From Congeria kusceri (taxonomy: Eukaryota > Mollusca > Bivalvia > Myida > Dreissenidae), in NCBI GenBank assembly GCA_027627225.1, contig CM051024.1:79174504-79238503 (forward strand): a stretch of DNA of 64,000 nucleotides, written 5' to 3'. The notes beneath the pieces were generated by a model. The model made no database searches and was not told the DNA's origin. It saw only the letters and a program-made list of their open reading frames with translations. This document shows, one piece after another, positions 11,762 through 22,961 of this stretch (within the stretch, counting starts at the first letter, position 1; every line of letters begins with the position of its first letter). The translations under genes were made by a program, and so were the position numbers.

Positions 11762-14700
11762 GTAAGCAACATTTCCTATTTTGCAAATTACACGCCAGCA
11801 CTTAGCTTGTTCATAATTTAAAGAATATTTTGTAAAATTTCACCAGTAAAAATAATGCAAAAAATAAAAACAATCTTAAATGGCTCTTTGCCTAGCTTTA
11901 CGATGTAAAGCATGTTCATTACAAATGTCTAATGATGCAAGTCAAATTGACAGTTCTACGTGTACCAAGCCTGTTTCGCTTGTCGGACTTGACATGCCTT
12001 CAAAGCAGTTAGTGATTTGCCGATATGCTTAACCAACGCTGACATTACTTAATTTTCTATTCTTTTTATTTGGCACGTTATAGAATAAATGCTTATTCCG
12101 GGGCTCTCCGGCTAGCGCAGTGTTTGGTACACTCGCTTCTCGAATTGGCGTCCCGGGTTCGCTTCCCACTCCCGAGTTTGGTTGGTGGTCACCATACCGG
12201 ACAGGTGGGATTTCCTCCGGGTACTCCGGTTTCCCCCCACAGCACAAGACCAGACCAATATTAAAATATCTTTCAGTTAAAATGAATAGCTAAAAATTGC
12301 AGCTATGATTCAAAATTCGTCCCAACTTTCGTGAGTATCCAGTAAGTTAATTAGGTAGGAGTGCGGGGACACACTCCGGGTCCTTACGTAATGCAGCCGC
12401 AGGCGCGGAAGGACCTCATAAACTTAGAAATACACACACATATGCTTATTCCATTGCACCTATGATAATGTCTGATATTCATTCTCGTTATTATTTTCTT
12501 CGAAACAATGTAACTTACAGTAAATTTTGATTTGCCTGATTTGCCTGACAAATATTATATAAATTGCAACTATGATAATGGCCGATATTTATTCTCGTTA
12601 TTATTTTCTTCGAAACAATGTAACTTATAGTAAATTTTGATTTGCCTGATTTGCCTGACAAATATTATATACATTGTTTAGATTAAAAAAGATTAAATGA
12701 TAAACGTGTAAGATCGGTTAATTGTACGGACATTACAAAATGAAGATATCTTAAACATATGGACTGTTCATAGTTTCACGGCGCCGTATGATGCTCTGCA
12801 TCATTGTTTTCTCGTGAAATACTGATGTGTCTACCAAATTCTCGTGTTGAGGCTATTCAATCTACAAATAGACATTGTTTTTATATAGACTTAATAAATG
12901 CATTGTATATTAAAATAATTTAGTAAAAACGCTTCAAATATATTTATTTCGTTATATATCTTTATTGCTTATTTTTACTTTGTATATATAAACATACTGA
13001 TGTTGATGCGCAGATGAGTCTGACTTATTTGGGTTATTCAAGTAGCACTGATCTAAAACATGCGATAGTTCATCAGTTCATTGTTTTAACATGAAATAAT
13101 GTTATTTTTTATTTATTTCAAATATAGAAAAATTGCATACTACTGTTTCAGGAGCTAGCCACATGAGAATATTAGTTCGCATTTGATAATGAAAATTTAT
13201 ATATTTATTTTATTTTCGAAAAATAATATTAAATGCGTGTAGAATGACGATCAATGAAGAAATGAGACGGTGTTCGTTTATAAACCAAACCACCATATGC
13301 ATCAGTTTTAAATATTCATGTAGGATATTCAATTTACACTCTTTTCAAACATTTACAACATACGCCAAATAACGTTTTTAAAGATATGTCGTGTTACTTC
13401 TAACCGTATGATTTACAAGCAACTGAACATTGCAAAAAATGAGTCAGAAACAATCGAAGATATTTTTTGTGTGAATGCAAACTTGCTGATAAATTTATAA
13501 AATAATTATTTTCTGAATGTAAACTTTTTAAGATTATCTTCACAAATCATCTTTTATCTTTGACATACTAATACTAATAGGTCGTTAAATTTAACCTTTC
13601 TGTTGACTAAAATGTTTATTTATAATTGCAAGATGAATAAAAATATATCTAATGTTAAGGAGCAAAGTCATCCTTGTCTTTACATTATAATTTTCTGAAT
13701 AAAATTAACGTTCTTAACGAATCACAAAAAAGTAATGAATGGGATTTTATGATACCTCTATACCTGTAAACTATGTGACATTGAATAAAATGCTGTATAT
13801 ATATACAATCACATAATACATATTTTGCTATATTGGGTAAGCACTTGTTTAAAATGTTTCAGATATATTATGGTATACATGCATTATATTTTATTATATG
13901 AAACACTTTGTACGGTGTGGAAGGGAATGCCCTCGACCCCCACACACCTACTAACGATGAAAATAAATATATATAGAACGGAAAATCAACAACTTAACAG
14001 TACATTACCACCAACAACGATATCATGCCACTTTCAATATTTCCCCCCATGGGTGGGGGGTGGGTGGGGGGGGGGGGGGAGGAGCGGCGAGCAAATACGG
14101 GACTTTAGAATGAAAGCGTTTCCCAACAGGCGGGAATTTGACACTCCGAATGTTGCCGGTCCCGCGGAAATAGACTTTGGTCGGATCCCTGTAATACTGG
14201 CCCTCGAGTCATTAGATACCCCTAAAGCATCTCCCTAAAACTGATGGGATTTAGACAAAAATGATGGGCTCAAGGATGAGGAATTAGACCCCCAAAATTA
14301 AGTAAGTCAAATTCCCCTGGGTCAGCCCGCCGCTCCCTCCTGGGGAAAAATATTGATAGGTGCATCTTTAGCCAGTAAAATACGGCGATTTTAAGGGCAG
14401 AATAATGTAAACAATATCAGCGCAACACAATAATTGTTTTGTGCATTCCGTAATCCATTGTACAAACTGACAATAACAATATTGAAACGAACAATGTTAA
14501 ATAGATCACAATTTTAAAACACATTTTGACGTCTTCCAACGTCGTTCTCTTCTTTAATGTCTTGACGATTATTGTTTCAACTTATACAAAATGCTTTTAT
14601 TTCGCCGTTATTCCATTATTAAAAATTAACAATTTGACTATCTTCGTTTACAACAAAATTAACTCTTTATACAATTCAGCACGTGACCAGTACAGGCTTG

Positions 14701-17700
14701 AGGCGTCCGTGACCTTGAGCATGTCGACATTATTTGCGCGCGCTTTTTAGCATAACACGGGTTTTACTTGGAGATATGTGACCTTATTTTACGTTGATTA
14801 ATATGCATGTGAGAACGTAATATATGACTACGACGGATTGTTTTACACGTAAACATTTTAGTCTGCAGACAAACGAGTCACGTTTTGTAAATTCGAAGTC
14901 AGCAATATAAAAAATTACTTATAAGCAAAGAATATATAAACAAAAATGAACTGAAATGTAAAACAGCACTACTATTTGTATGACATTCTTGTGGTAGTTA
15001 CCAATATACATTATTTTTCATATCAAGCTTATCATTGTATTCTTTAATTTGTTTCTCCTTATAGAATTCCGCGGTGAAATGTTCCTGGACGTCCCTGAAC
15101 TACGAGAAGGAGTCCCGGGACAAATAACGTGTACCGTCAACAAGTTGAAACATCCTGTACGAATGGACATAAAGCTGGATAATAAGTCTCTTTCGGAAAC
15201 AGAACAGAAATATAAATATGACCCTGCATCGGGCAAATATACCAGTGTAAAAACCCTGAATGACATTGACAGAAGCTGGAATAATAAGTCAATTACATGC
15301 GTGTCTTATACCAAGGGACCCGCTGGTGAATATGTGTACAACGATTTCAGAAACAAAACGGTTATATACAAATGTAAGTTTCATTTGCATTTATGTTTAT
15401 TGTCAAAAACTACGTGGTCAAACGTTAGAATATGAATTGTAAGGTTTGGTATTCAAATGTATTTTATCTACAATAGGCACATTTACAGTACAATGAAGTC
15501 ATTGAAAACCATACACTGTCATAATATGTGTCTAAATTTATAAGTTTTCAGGATTTTGTTGCAACTTGTTTTCCAATTCAATCTTGTAAACCGTTTCCGA
15601 AATATGAATACATGTAGTTAATATTAATATTTACCCTCAATACAATACCCACAATATGCTTAAAACACTTATATATTTTTTACTTTAAGATCCGCCATCC
15701 AGCATAAATATGACACGCCCTACTGGTCCAATCAATAAAGCACAATGGTATCCGTTGACCATCGAGTGCGTAGCGTCGGACAGTAACGCCGATTGTAACA
15801 TAGTGTGGACGTCGGACATACCCGGTCTTAATTTGAGCAACACGACCAATAGTGGTCTTCGACATATCACGTCGACGCTGTACGTGAACGTTTCACAGGA
15901 CGCTTCAGGTCATATAATTACATGTGGTGTAAAATGTGTGGAGTTCGCGGTTGATTTCAAAGACGACTACACTATCGACTTTCCAGGTATGTATACTATT
16001 GTCATCTGAAATACAGCCCTAAAGCGTAACAGAAATTATGTTTGTTTCAGGTTACGTGCCCCAAAAATTAGGGTAGCTTGGTATTTTTTTATATATATTA
16101 TTTGTATTAGGTAAATGCTCATCTTGAAGATTCTAAAACTGAATGAATATTCGATCAAGTCTCTAATATCATAAAACATTGTTTTGAAATTGATGCTATT
16201 GAAACAAAACACTTATTTATTTAAAAAAGATTTAATTATTGAAAAAAAGTAAAGTAAACAAAACATATCTGTCCCACTCAATAAAATGGTCTAGAGTCTT
16301 GGCTTTTTTAAGGTAGGTTTGATAACCTGAAACAAACATATTTTGTTTACGCCTAAAGACGTTAAGTACCGCTAAATCTGTCAACTTGGAATTATTGCTG
16401 ACAATAAAAGTCGCTTCGTGTTTTTGCAATATGTTTTATGTTGAAGAAAATGCTTTGAAACTTCAAATGTACCTTTTTGATCTATTTACTTAATTATTGA
16501 AAAAGAAAATAAAACGTCTAGAGATCTACATAGATATCGAAAATGCTTCTCAATAGTTAGAGAATATGATTTACTAGTAAACGCCCGCGTAGACCTTTTA
16601 GATATGTATTGTTGGTTTGGGTGGGCATATAACATATGATATTGAAACTAAATACATTTATTTGTCCACGTTTTGCTTCGATATAACATAAATTGAATTT
16701 AAATAATGCGTTTAATCTATATCATATATACTTGTTATTACATCGGCCTCTCCTTCATAACATGCTATATATGAAACCATCTTTAAAGGACACCGATTTA
16801 AAACAATCCAGCTAAAATCCAGTAAGTAATGCAAGCCAATGGAATACATGACACATTTGAAAGAACTTCAAATCAATAAAGTGCACATATATAAATTAAG
16901 AATAAAAGTGCATTTTTTAATTCACAAATATTATTACAATTATGTTAACAAGGTCCACCAACGGTCCAGATTCAATCATCATTCGTAAGCGGTGCAGAAG
17001 GAATTCTTCTGGACTCACTTATATGTAATGTAGACAGCAATCCGGTTGCCAATATTTCCTGGATAGATACACAGTCTAATGACACCTACAAAGAATGTGA
17101 GAATTCCACTGAGTGCCTCCTGCATTTGAATGGGACGAGAGTTGGCTCCTCTATGAATTACACGTGTTTGGCTGTCAACCTGCACGGGCAAGACCAGCAA
17201 ATATTTATCGCCAAGGAGGGTTAAGTATTTGTTACTATATTTACACAATGTTTAACACTTTTATTCAAATTAATATGTTATTCGAAAACTTCTGCTAGTA
17301 GCTATCAGTTGAATAAGTACACAACATGAACTAAGCCATGATCATGAGACCAACATTTCACTGCTTTGTAAACAAGAAAGATAATGATAAAGTTTAGTTT
17401 ATACATTATATTTATGACAAATTGCCATAATAATTATAAAACCTGAAAGAAATTTGTTTACCTTAGAAAATCATTGCTTTGTGTGAAAACCGCAAATGAG
17501 TAGGTGTTTAGCATATACATGACATAGTTGGACAACATTTAAAAACATTTAAACCACTATAACATTATAATATTCAACATATCATTTGTTTCCACAGATG
17601 CAGAAAATACCACAGGGAGTTCAACAGGAACACTGGTATTGATGAACACGTTAATTGGTACAGTAGCAGTGATAGTCGTTTGCTTCGGTTTTGTCATCGG

Positions 17701-20619
17701 GTGTATAGTCTTCAAACGTAAGCGTTTATATACATAATTATGTAGCTGTTATATTTTAATACTTTCACCAAAGAGAAAATATGAAAGTTGGAGGGACGTA
17801 TCGTAAAGATTGTAAAACATGTAAGTGTTCAGTCCGATGTTAGATGATGGCATATAAATGTTCAGTGTAAAAATGCACATATTTCTTTTCTGAACTTCTG
17901 CTAGGAAATTGCCTTGTACTTATTATTCATGTTTTTCATTCATATTTGGGAGACATACATCTCAGAAGGTATGCTGCCGTCTTAATTATATATTTATCTT
18001 CACTCGCATTGTGTTATACAAGTATTCCACATGCTACCTCGTCCATTATCTATTATCATGCTCTTTTTTTTGTGCGGATATAATTCCCTGCACTACCATG
18101 TTAATTGTCCATTATAATTGTTATTATTACACGGACAAAGTCCATATCCTACTGTTCATGATTCATTATCTTCATATGTGTTACATTGGCAAAGTCCGTA
18201 TGCTGCCGTGTTCATTATTCAGTATCTTCGTTTGTGTTTCAATGGCATATTCCATATACTACCGTGTTCATTATTCAATATCATTCTTGCTTTTGCGCGG
18301 CTTTAAATCCATACACTTTCATTTTATCATTTGCATTGTTCATCATATTCACCGGTATTACACGGACACAATCCATATGCTGCCGTGTTCATTATTTGGT
18401 ATAGATCGGACTCATTGTTAATTATCTTGTTGCTAGGTTTAAAACAGTCCGAGGAGGCTAATCATCCAAACGGAGTGTAAGCTGCATTATTATATTTCAG
18501 TGTATGCATAGCACAATACTGTACTCTTGTCCAGCAGTGCAAACTTTGTTTCAAACCATATACGTGTATCTTTCATCGTCATTGTATGCGCACTACGGAT
18601 TTCGTTTCTTGAAAGTCCCATTTTGATATCATAATGTTTACTAATAATGAAATAAATTGTTTTAAACAATGTTTGAACAATGACAGAAATAAGTAGATAA
18701 ATAAATAGGAAATATTCCAAACATATGTATAATGGATACATTAACGACTTAAAAACACAAAAATAAAATATAGCTTCGGTATTACAAAATAGGGCTTTAC
18801 TTCGTTCTTTGCTATGATACTTCTTAACAGTCACTTATTATCGCATGCGTCATTGCACTCTTTAATTTTGATAATAAGGTTTAATAGACTACATGTATTT
18901 TATGTAAATAATTTCAAGTATATTGATTTTATTTTACGGATTTATCGATCAAGCACATTACATTTGAATAACAGTGTACAGCGGTTAGGAAGACATCCGG
19001 TAAACAAATAACAAATATAAACCGTTCGAGTATTATGGCTATTTTACATTTTCAATTTGAAAAGTGTTTCTTTGATATTGCAGACGTTCAGGTGTTGCAG
19101 CAGACGACCGACCTTCAACTGGTGAATATACTTTTATTTCCGCCGCCAAGGTTGTTTATGCCTTTGATTTGTTTGTTCGCTATTTGGATCAATGAATAAT
19201 AAGATTTAGTGGTAATCTGGATCACCGTCTGGATCCAGGATTTTAAATGATTCTCCATTATTGGGAGATAGGTCAAATGACCTCACTCTGCTGTAAAATC
19301 TTTTTGAGTTTGTTTAGTTAGACATATGAGGAAAATGAGCTGCCTTGCCAGAGGTCTGCACTCTCATAGTGCTGTCTTGTTAATTAATTTATGCCAAAAA
19401 CACTATATTCGGGCATTTTGCCACCCGAAATACCAGTATTAAATGGACTTATTCACTGATTTTCAAATTTAAATATATGTCAAAAATGGATACACTTGTT
19501 TGATAAATTTCATGTATCGTTGACAAATGTTACAAACGCTTTACAATGCTTGCCATTTCAACTGGCTTCGTAACCTCTGGTAAGCGTTCAAATTTTGTTT
19601 TATTTTTGGTGTTATTATATATCTTTTGTGCATCAGTTGCCACATTTATTGCATGATTTACTCTTTACATTGTTTGAATATTACGTTATATTATGGATTG
19701 GCAGTGTGATTGAATTCGATATCTGATATCCGCTCTTACAACATCCTTAAACATAAAGGATCGTGCAACTTCTTACCATCCAAATGTTTTCATTTTGGAT
19801 GGCAATACTTAGCCACCATAAACAAATTGTGACTTTTTTATTTGGAGATGTGTTAACTTGTGGTTTTGGTGGCGTTGTGTATTCATTACGTCTTTTACTT
19901 ATTATTTTTCTCTATGGTTATGAACACAAGTTATAACAGTGCTTAAGTCTTGCGACGATGACACATACCAGTTTGTGTTGCAGGGAATGCGTCAGTACCA
20001 CGTGAAATAAACGGATCACGTGCCACCGACAACCTTGCTGGCACAGGTAACATTCGATTGGACTATTGAATGCCATTCAATTTTAGTTCAATATAGTTAT
20101 TAAAAAGTACATTTAAATATCATTGCTTTAAAAAACAGCACATAGTAGTTTTGCATGTGGTTATAAAAAAATTACAAGCTAATACAATCCATGCGTTTGC
20201 AGAAATGTACATTCTTTATGATTATTGTTGTTGCCCTGTTTTGTTGTTGTTGCCGTATTCGCCGTTGTCTTTGTTGTTGTTACATTAGTGTTATTGTTGA
20301 TGTACTTGTCGCTGTTGTTGTTGTGGTCAATTGTGTTGCTGATGTCATTATTGTCCTTGTCTTGGTTGTTGTTGTTATTGACGTTGTTTTTGTTTTAGTT
20401 GTTGTTATTGCCGCCGTTGTGAGCGCAGTATGATGACGTATGACCTTACTCATACAATGTACTTGTTTACAGGTCGGAGGAGAGGTTCAGCTCATATACG
20501 CCGACATTGACATCGAGTTTCTGGAGAATAACAGAGCCGCCCGGTCCACTACCAGAGACACCTCTCATACCTTGTACACCAGTGTAAGCTTCACACGGGG
20601 GGCAGATAATAACACATGA
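11692..20619 (+). CDS. IgR1: three-Ig-domain type I membrane receptor with ITIM/ITSM tail
   Basis: Multi-exon gene with exons 11692-11761 (signal peptide), 15065-15373 (Ig1), 15690-15986 (Ig2), 16953-17219 (Ig3), 17598-17717 (transmembrane), 19092-19121, 19984-20046 and about 20480-20619 (tail). Each exon has AG and GT borders, and ectodomain exons are all phase 1-1. Ig2 and Ig3 have the Cys-Trp-Cys pattern, and many Asn-X-Ser/Thr sites are present. The membrane segment is followed by K-R, so the tail should be cytoplasmic. The last exon holds an ITIM (Tyr codon 20497-20499) and an ITSM (Tyr codon 20575-20577). Using the strongest acceptor (20473) shifts the frame. An in-frame product needs the weaker acceptor at 20480, or a longer exon 6 (from 19084) spliced directly to 20473. 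The likely role is an inhibitory or adhesion receptor (inference). The family name is not recognised. Confidence 0.82.
11945..12065. repeat. Dispersed repeat (partner at 60490-60610)
   Basis: The words 'gcctgtttcgcttgtcgg' and 'gacatgccttcaaagcagtt' occur in the same order at 60499-60540. The copy lies in intron 1 of IgR1. Confidence 0.7.
12096..12262 (+). mobile_element. tRNA-derived SINE
   Basis: The head has a tRNA-like A box ('tagcgcagtgttt', about 12112) and B box ('gggttcgcttccc', about 12155). A core with 'gtgggatttcctccgggta' then 'ctccggtttccccccaca' (about 12205-12242) follows, and the tail is short and A/T-rich. This core type is known from widespread SINE families of molluscs, corals and other animals. 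It sits in intron 1 of IgR1. Confidence 0.8.
12455..12675. repeat. 110-bp direct tandem duplication
   Basis: Two units start at about 12461 and 12571 with 'tatgataatg' and share 'attctcgttattattttctt' and 'gatttgcctgatttgcctga'. They differ at only a few positions. Confidence 0.9.
14041..14095. repeat. G-rich low-complexity tract
   Basis: A C run followed by long G runs on the + strand. The long open frame across it (13825-14238) has no family-like sequence and is considered spurious. Confidence 0.7.
14465..14810. repeat. Segment also present at 60885-61130
   Basis: Blocks such as 'acaaactgacaat', 'attttgacgtc' near 'aacgt', 'cacgtgaccagtaca', 'catgtcgacatta' and the 'cgcgcgctttt' region recur in order, diverged, at 60900-61130. 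It lies in intron 1 of IgR1, about 250 bases before the Ig1 exon. Confidence 0.6.
15065..15373 (+). CDS. IgR1 exon 2, Ig domain 1
   Basis: 103 codons, phase 1-1, between 'ccttatag' and 'gtaagt'. It encodes an Ig-like domain with paired cysteines in VPGQITCTVNKLKHP and NNKSITCVSYTK but without the usual strand-C tryptophan. Potential N-glycosylation sites occur at N-K-S and N-K-T. Homologous exons are at 24799-25107, 30434-30739, 36531-36839 and 59121-59425. Confidence 0.85.
15690..15986 (+). CDS. IgR1 exon 3, Ig domain 2
   Basis: 99 codons, phase 1-1, between 'actttaag' and 'gtatgt'. It has Cys in LTIECVASDSNADC, Trp in NIVWTSD, and Cys in HIITCGVKC, so a canonical Ig core plus an additional Cys pair. 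The same length of 297 bases is seen in the paralogues at 24211-24507 and 29896-30192. Confidence 0.88.
16953..17219 (+). CDS. IgR1 exon 4, Ig domain 3
   Basis: 89 codons, phase 1-1, between 'gttaacaag' and 'gttaag'. It has Cys in LICNVDSN, Trp in NISWID, an extra Cys pair in ECENSTEC, and Cys in NYTCLAVN. It is ten codons shorter than the Ig3 exon of the other tail type (IgR3), because the membrane-proximal strand ends earlier. Confidence 0.85.
17598..17717 (+). CDS. IgR1 exon 5, transmembrane segment
   Basis: 40 codons, phase 1-1. A short Ser/Thr-rich stalk (ENTTGSSTGT) is followed by about 25 hydrophobic residues (LIGTVAVIVVCFGFVIGCIV) and then F-K-R at the cytoplasmic border. Homologous to 34628-34726 of IgR4. 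Confidence 0.88.
17925..18410. repeat. Diverged ~60-80 bp minisatellite in IgR1 intron 5
   Basis: Recurring words 'catatgctgccgtgttcatt', 'attattcagtatctt' and 'acacggacaaagtcc' at roughly regular spacing give several imperfect units. The open frames here (17909-18421 and overlaps) are repeat-derived and rejected as genes. Confidence 0.7.
19092..19121 (+). CDS. IgR1 exon 6, juxtamembrane micro-exon
   Basis: A 30-base exon. The acceptor at 19090-19091 is chosen because it keeps the frame with exon 7 and matches the IgR4 exon at 33657-33689. An alternative acceptor at 19083 gives a 38-base exon ending in phase 0, which would fit direct splicing to 20473 with exon 7 skipped. Confidence 0.6.
19984..20046 (+). 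CDS. IgR1 exon 7, cytoplasmic linker
   Basis: A 63-base exon encoding NASVPREINGSRATDNLAGT, from 'tgttgcag' to 'gtaaca'. The homologous IgR4 exon (32536-32618) uses a donor 20 bases further on. In IgR1 that position reads 'tgaatg', so the donor has moved and the outgoing phase differs (1 instead of 0). Confidence 0.62.
20191..20433. repeat. (GTT)n-rich microsatellite in IgR1 intron 7
   Basis: Imperfect GTT repeats. The valine/cysteine-rich open frame they create is spurious. A complementary (AAC)n tract lies at the equivalent intron of IgR4 (32215-32455). Confidence 0.9.
20473..20619 (+). CDS. IgR1 exon 8, ITIM and ITSM signalling tail
   Basis: The open frame of 48 codons ending in TGA at 20617-20619 contains LIYADI (fits I/V/L/S-x-Y-x-x-I/V/L) and TLYTSV (fits T-x-Y-x-x-V/I), tyrosines 26 residues apart. 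It is about 80 percent identical in protein to the IgR4 exon at 32015-32161. The 'tttacag' acceptor at 20472 reads this frame only if the preceding exon ends in phase 0; from exon 7 as drawn, the acceptor at 20479 ('cggag') is required. Confidence 0.75.
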   Translation, partial: VGGEVQLIYADIDIEFLENNRAARSTTRDTSHTLYTSVSFTRGADNNT

Positions 20620-22955
20620 CGGCTTGTGCAGAATCTATTATATATGTATACAATGTATAACGGCGTACATTTAAAGTGTTACTTGTTTCACGAGGGAAAG
20701 AAAATAACGCATAATAACTTGTGCAGAATGTACTCTCCATAGGTGGATTTACAGTACGCCCCCATACAACAAATTGTCTATGATTGTAGTTTTTTAATGA
20801 TAACAATAACATAATTACTTTGACAGTCATTTACAGTGTAAAAGTAGGTGTTTATCGTTAGGTTGCCTGGAAGTCTATGACACGTCTTGAATCTCTTTTA
20901 AAAGCTGATATCGTGCAATATAATTGCCATTGTTTTGCAAAATATATAATTTAATCATGTACAGGTCGGTAAGTACTGTAAGTACTGATAAATGCATCCG
21001 TCCCGCTAAATCAAAATTCTGTTTCCGGTCCTGCTATATATATACACACAGTATATGATCGGCATACATTAATAGTGTTGCTTTCATTATTGTTGATAAC
21101 CCAAAATGGCTTGAGCAGAATGTAAGTAAATATATATACAGACTTAAAACAACGTATACACTAAAATATTCAAAGAGAGATCCGTTTTTTTCCATGACAC
21201 AAAAGTTGTTGATTTCCTTGAAATTGCAATTTTGTTAGTTTTACAGGCACATCGACAGTATTTCCCATAAATATAGACACAAATGAAAAACAAATACATA
21301 TTCCCAGTTTCTCGAATTTATTTTTCTAGAAGCAATAATATATTGAAGGAATCAAAGCCAAACACTGTTTTGAGATGAAACAGGGCCTATTGTATGGTTG
21401 GTGTCTTGCTCGATCACCGAACAGTGTTAATACATAGTTTTTCTTCTAATCTGCAGAAAAGACCTTTAAGTTAAATAACGACATTTAAATTAATGTATTT
21501 GGATTCAACTTCCAGCTCTATGAATAATGGCGGACGTGACAGATGACTCATATGTTATATGTTTGTCCCGCACAGCATGCATGATTTTCCAACCACCAGG
21601 TGTTTGTATCTCGTGGGATGTTGAATCACAGGGATAATAAACTAAGATCTATGGTGGACTATAAGCATATAATAAAAGCATTTTACATATGGTACTATTT
21701 TAAATAGTATTATTAACATCGACAAGCTTTTAGAAACGTTTACAAATGTGCATGTGTAATAAAAAACAATACAAACAATATTCTATTAAATACATTTGGT
21801 GTCCTAGTTTCCCGTAAAAGGAATGTAGTTCCCACGCATGATTTTTGCATGAAGAAATCATGTTATTGTGGTCAGTAAAGTATTTGAATTTCGAGGATCG
21901 TCTAATAAACCTATACTTTATTCTTATTGTCTGTAAACAGCATGTGTACAACATGTTTTATAGACGGCCCTCAAAAGTACTTATCCAGGTAACTTGTTGT
22001 TGGCAAGACCATACCTATATACATTTTGATAATTGTTTATTTAATGCACTGGTTTACGATTGTACAACACCTTAAGTTTATTACTATATATTTCAAATTA
22101 AAATGGAACAGATGTTATATAAGAAATCTTGTTATAAAAGGCACAATACGCTAATTATTTACTAACAAAATATTTGTCGATTGTACAGTCGGAAATTCTA
22201 ATAAATGTATATACGCTGACTAGACAGTTTGTTTTAAGGTATATAACACTAATAAACGACGGAAACGTCAACAAACTTGTGTATTTATTCGCTATTGTTA
22301 TGCTTATAAATGATTATAAGTTATTCAAGAGGGACTGTACGAATTTTCGAAAATTATAATTCAAAACCATTCATTGATTCTAATGATATCAGTTTAATTT
22401 GAAAATAATATTATAATAACTGTTGAGAATACATTATGAACAAAAATGCTTATTAAGAGAGAAAATAAAAAATAAAATAATGCCTCGCTGCGCAGCGAAC
22501 TATTATACACTATTATATACATGTATTCACAGTCATTAGACGAGTCAGATTGATTTAAGATTCACGCGCAGTCCTTATTTTCTCATTCACAACCGAATGT
22601 AGCCGTTGCTGTAGGATAACGGGTATGTATCGATCGAACATATATATATATATATGCATATTTCGACAAGAGAAATAGTTTTGTCAATGTTGACGTTTAT
22701 CATGTTATATAAAACGGGGTTTTGTAAGTGTCTAACAAAAGAGACATGAATTGAATCTAAAAAATCAGACAGTCCCTCTTTAAATCGTTTTTATTTGCTT
22801 ACATTAAAAATGCTACATACACTACATGTTTAACGATAAAGGAATTGTTTCCAGCACGAAAGCTGCAAAATGCAAAATAGAAATAGATATCCGAAAAAAA
22901 TTATGATACAACATCTTTTTGTATTTTTATGTAAAGTATTGTAGTCCAGTACTAA
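20620..22955. other. Intergenic and probable IgR1 3' UTR
   Basis: Contains a ~120-bp dispersed repeat (21798-21917) and a few AATAAA-like words, such as one at about 21634, none assignable as the real polyadenylation signal. No further exon seen. Confidence 0.4.
21798..21917. repeat. Dispersed ~120-bp repeat, copy 2
   Basis: Same orientation as the copy at 9211-9330 and beginning with 'ggtgtcctagttt'. Confidence 0.75.
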
Positions 22956-22961
22956 TACTAG

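Noticed and set aside
13825..14238. 137-residue open frame
   Set aside because: Crosses C and G homopolymer runs, shows no domain, and lies in an IgR1 intron.
17909..18421. 170-residue open frame with hydrophobic, Cys/His/Tyr-rich repeats
   Set aside because: Follows the periodicity of a minisatellite in IgR1 intron 5; no homologous frame in IgR4.
20191..20433. 80-residue valine/cysteine-rich open frame
   Set aside because: Produced by the GTT microsatellite inside an IgR1 intron.
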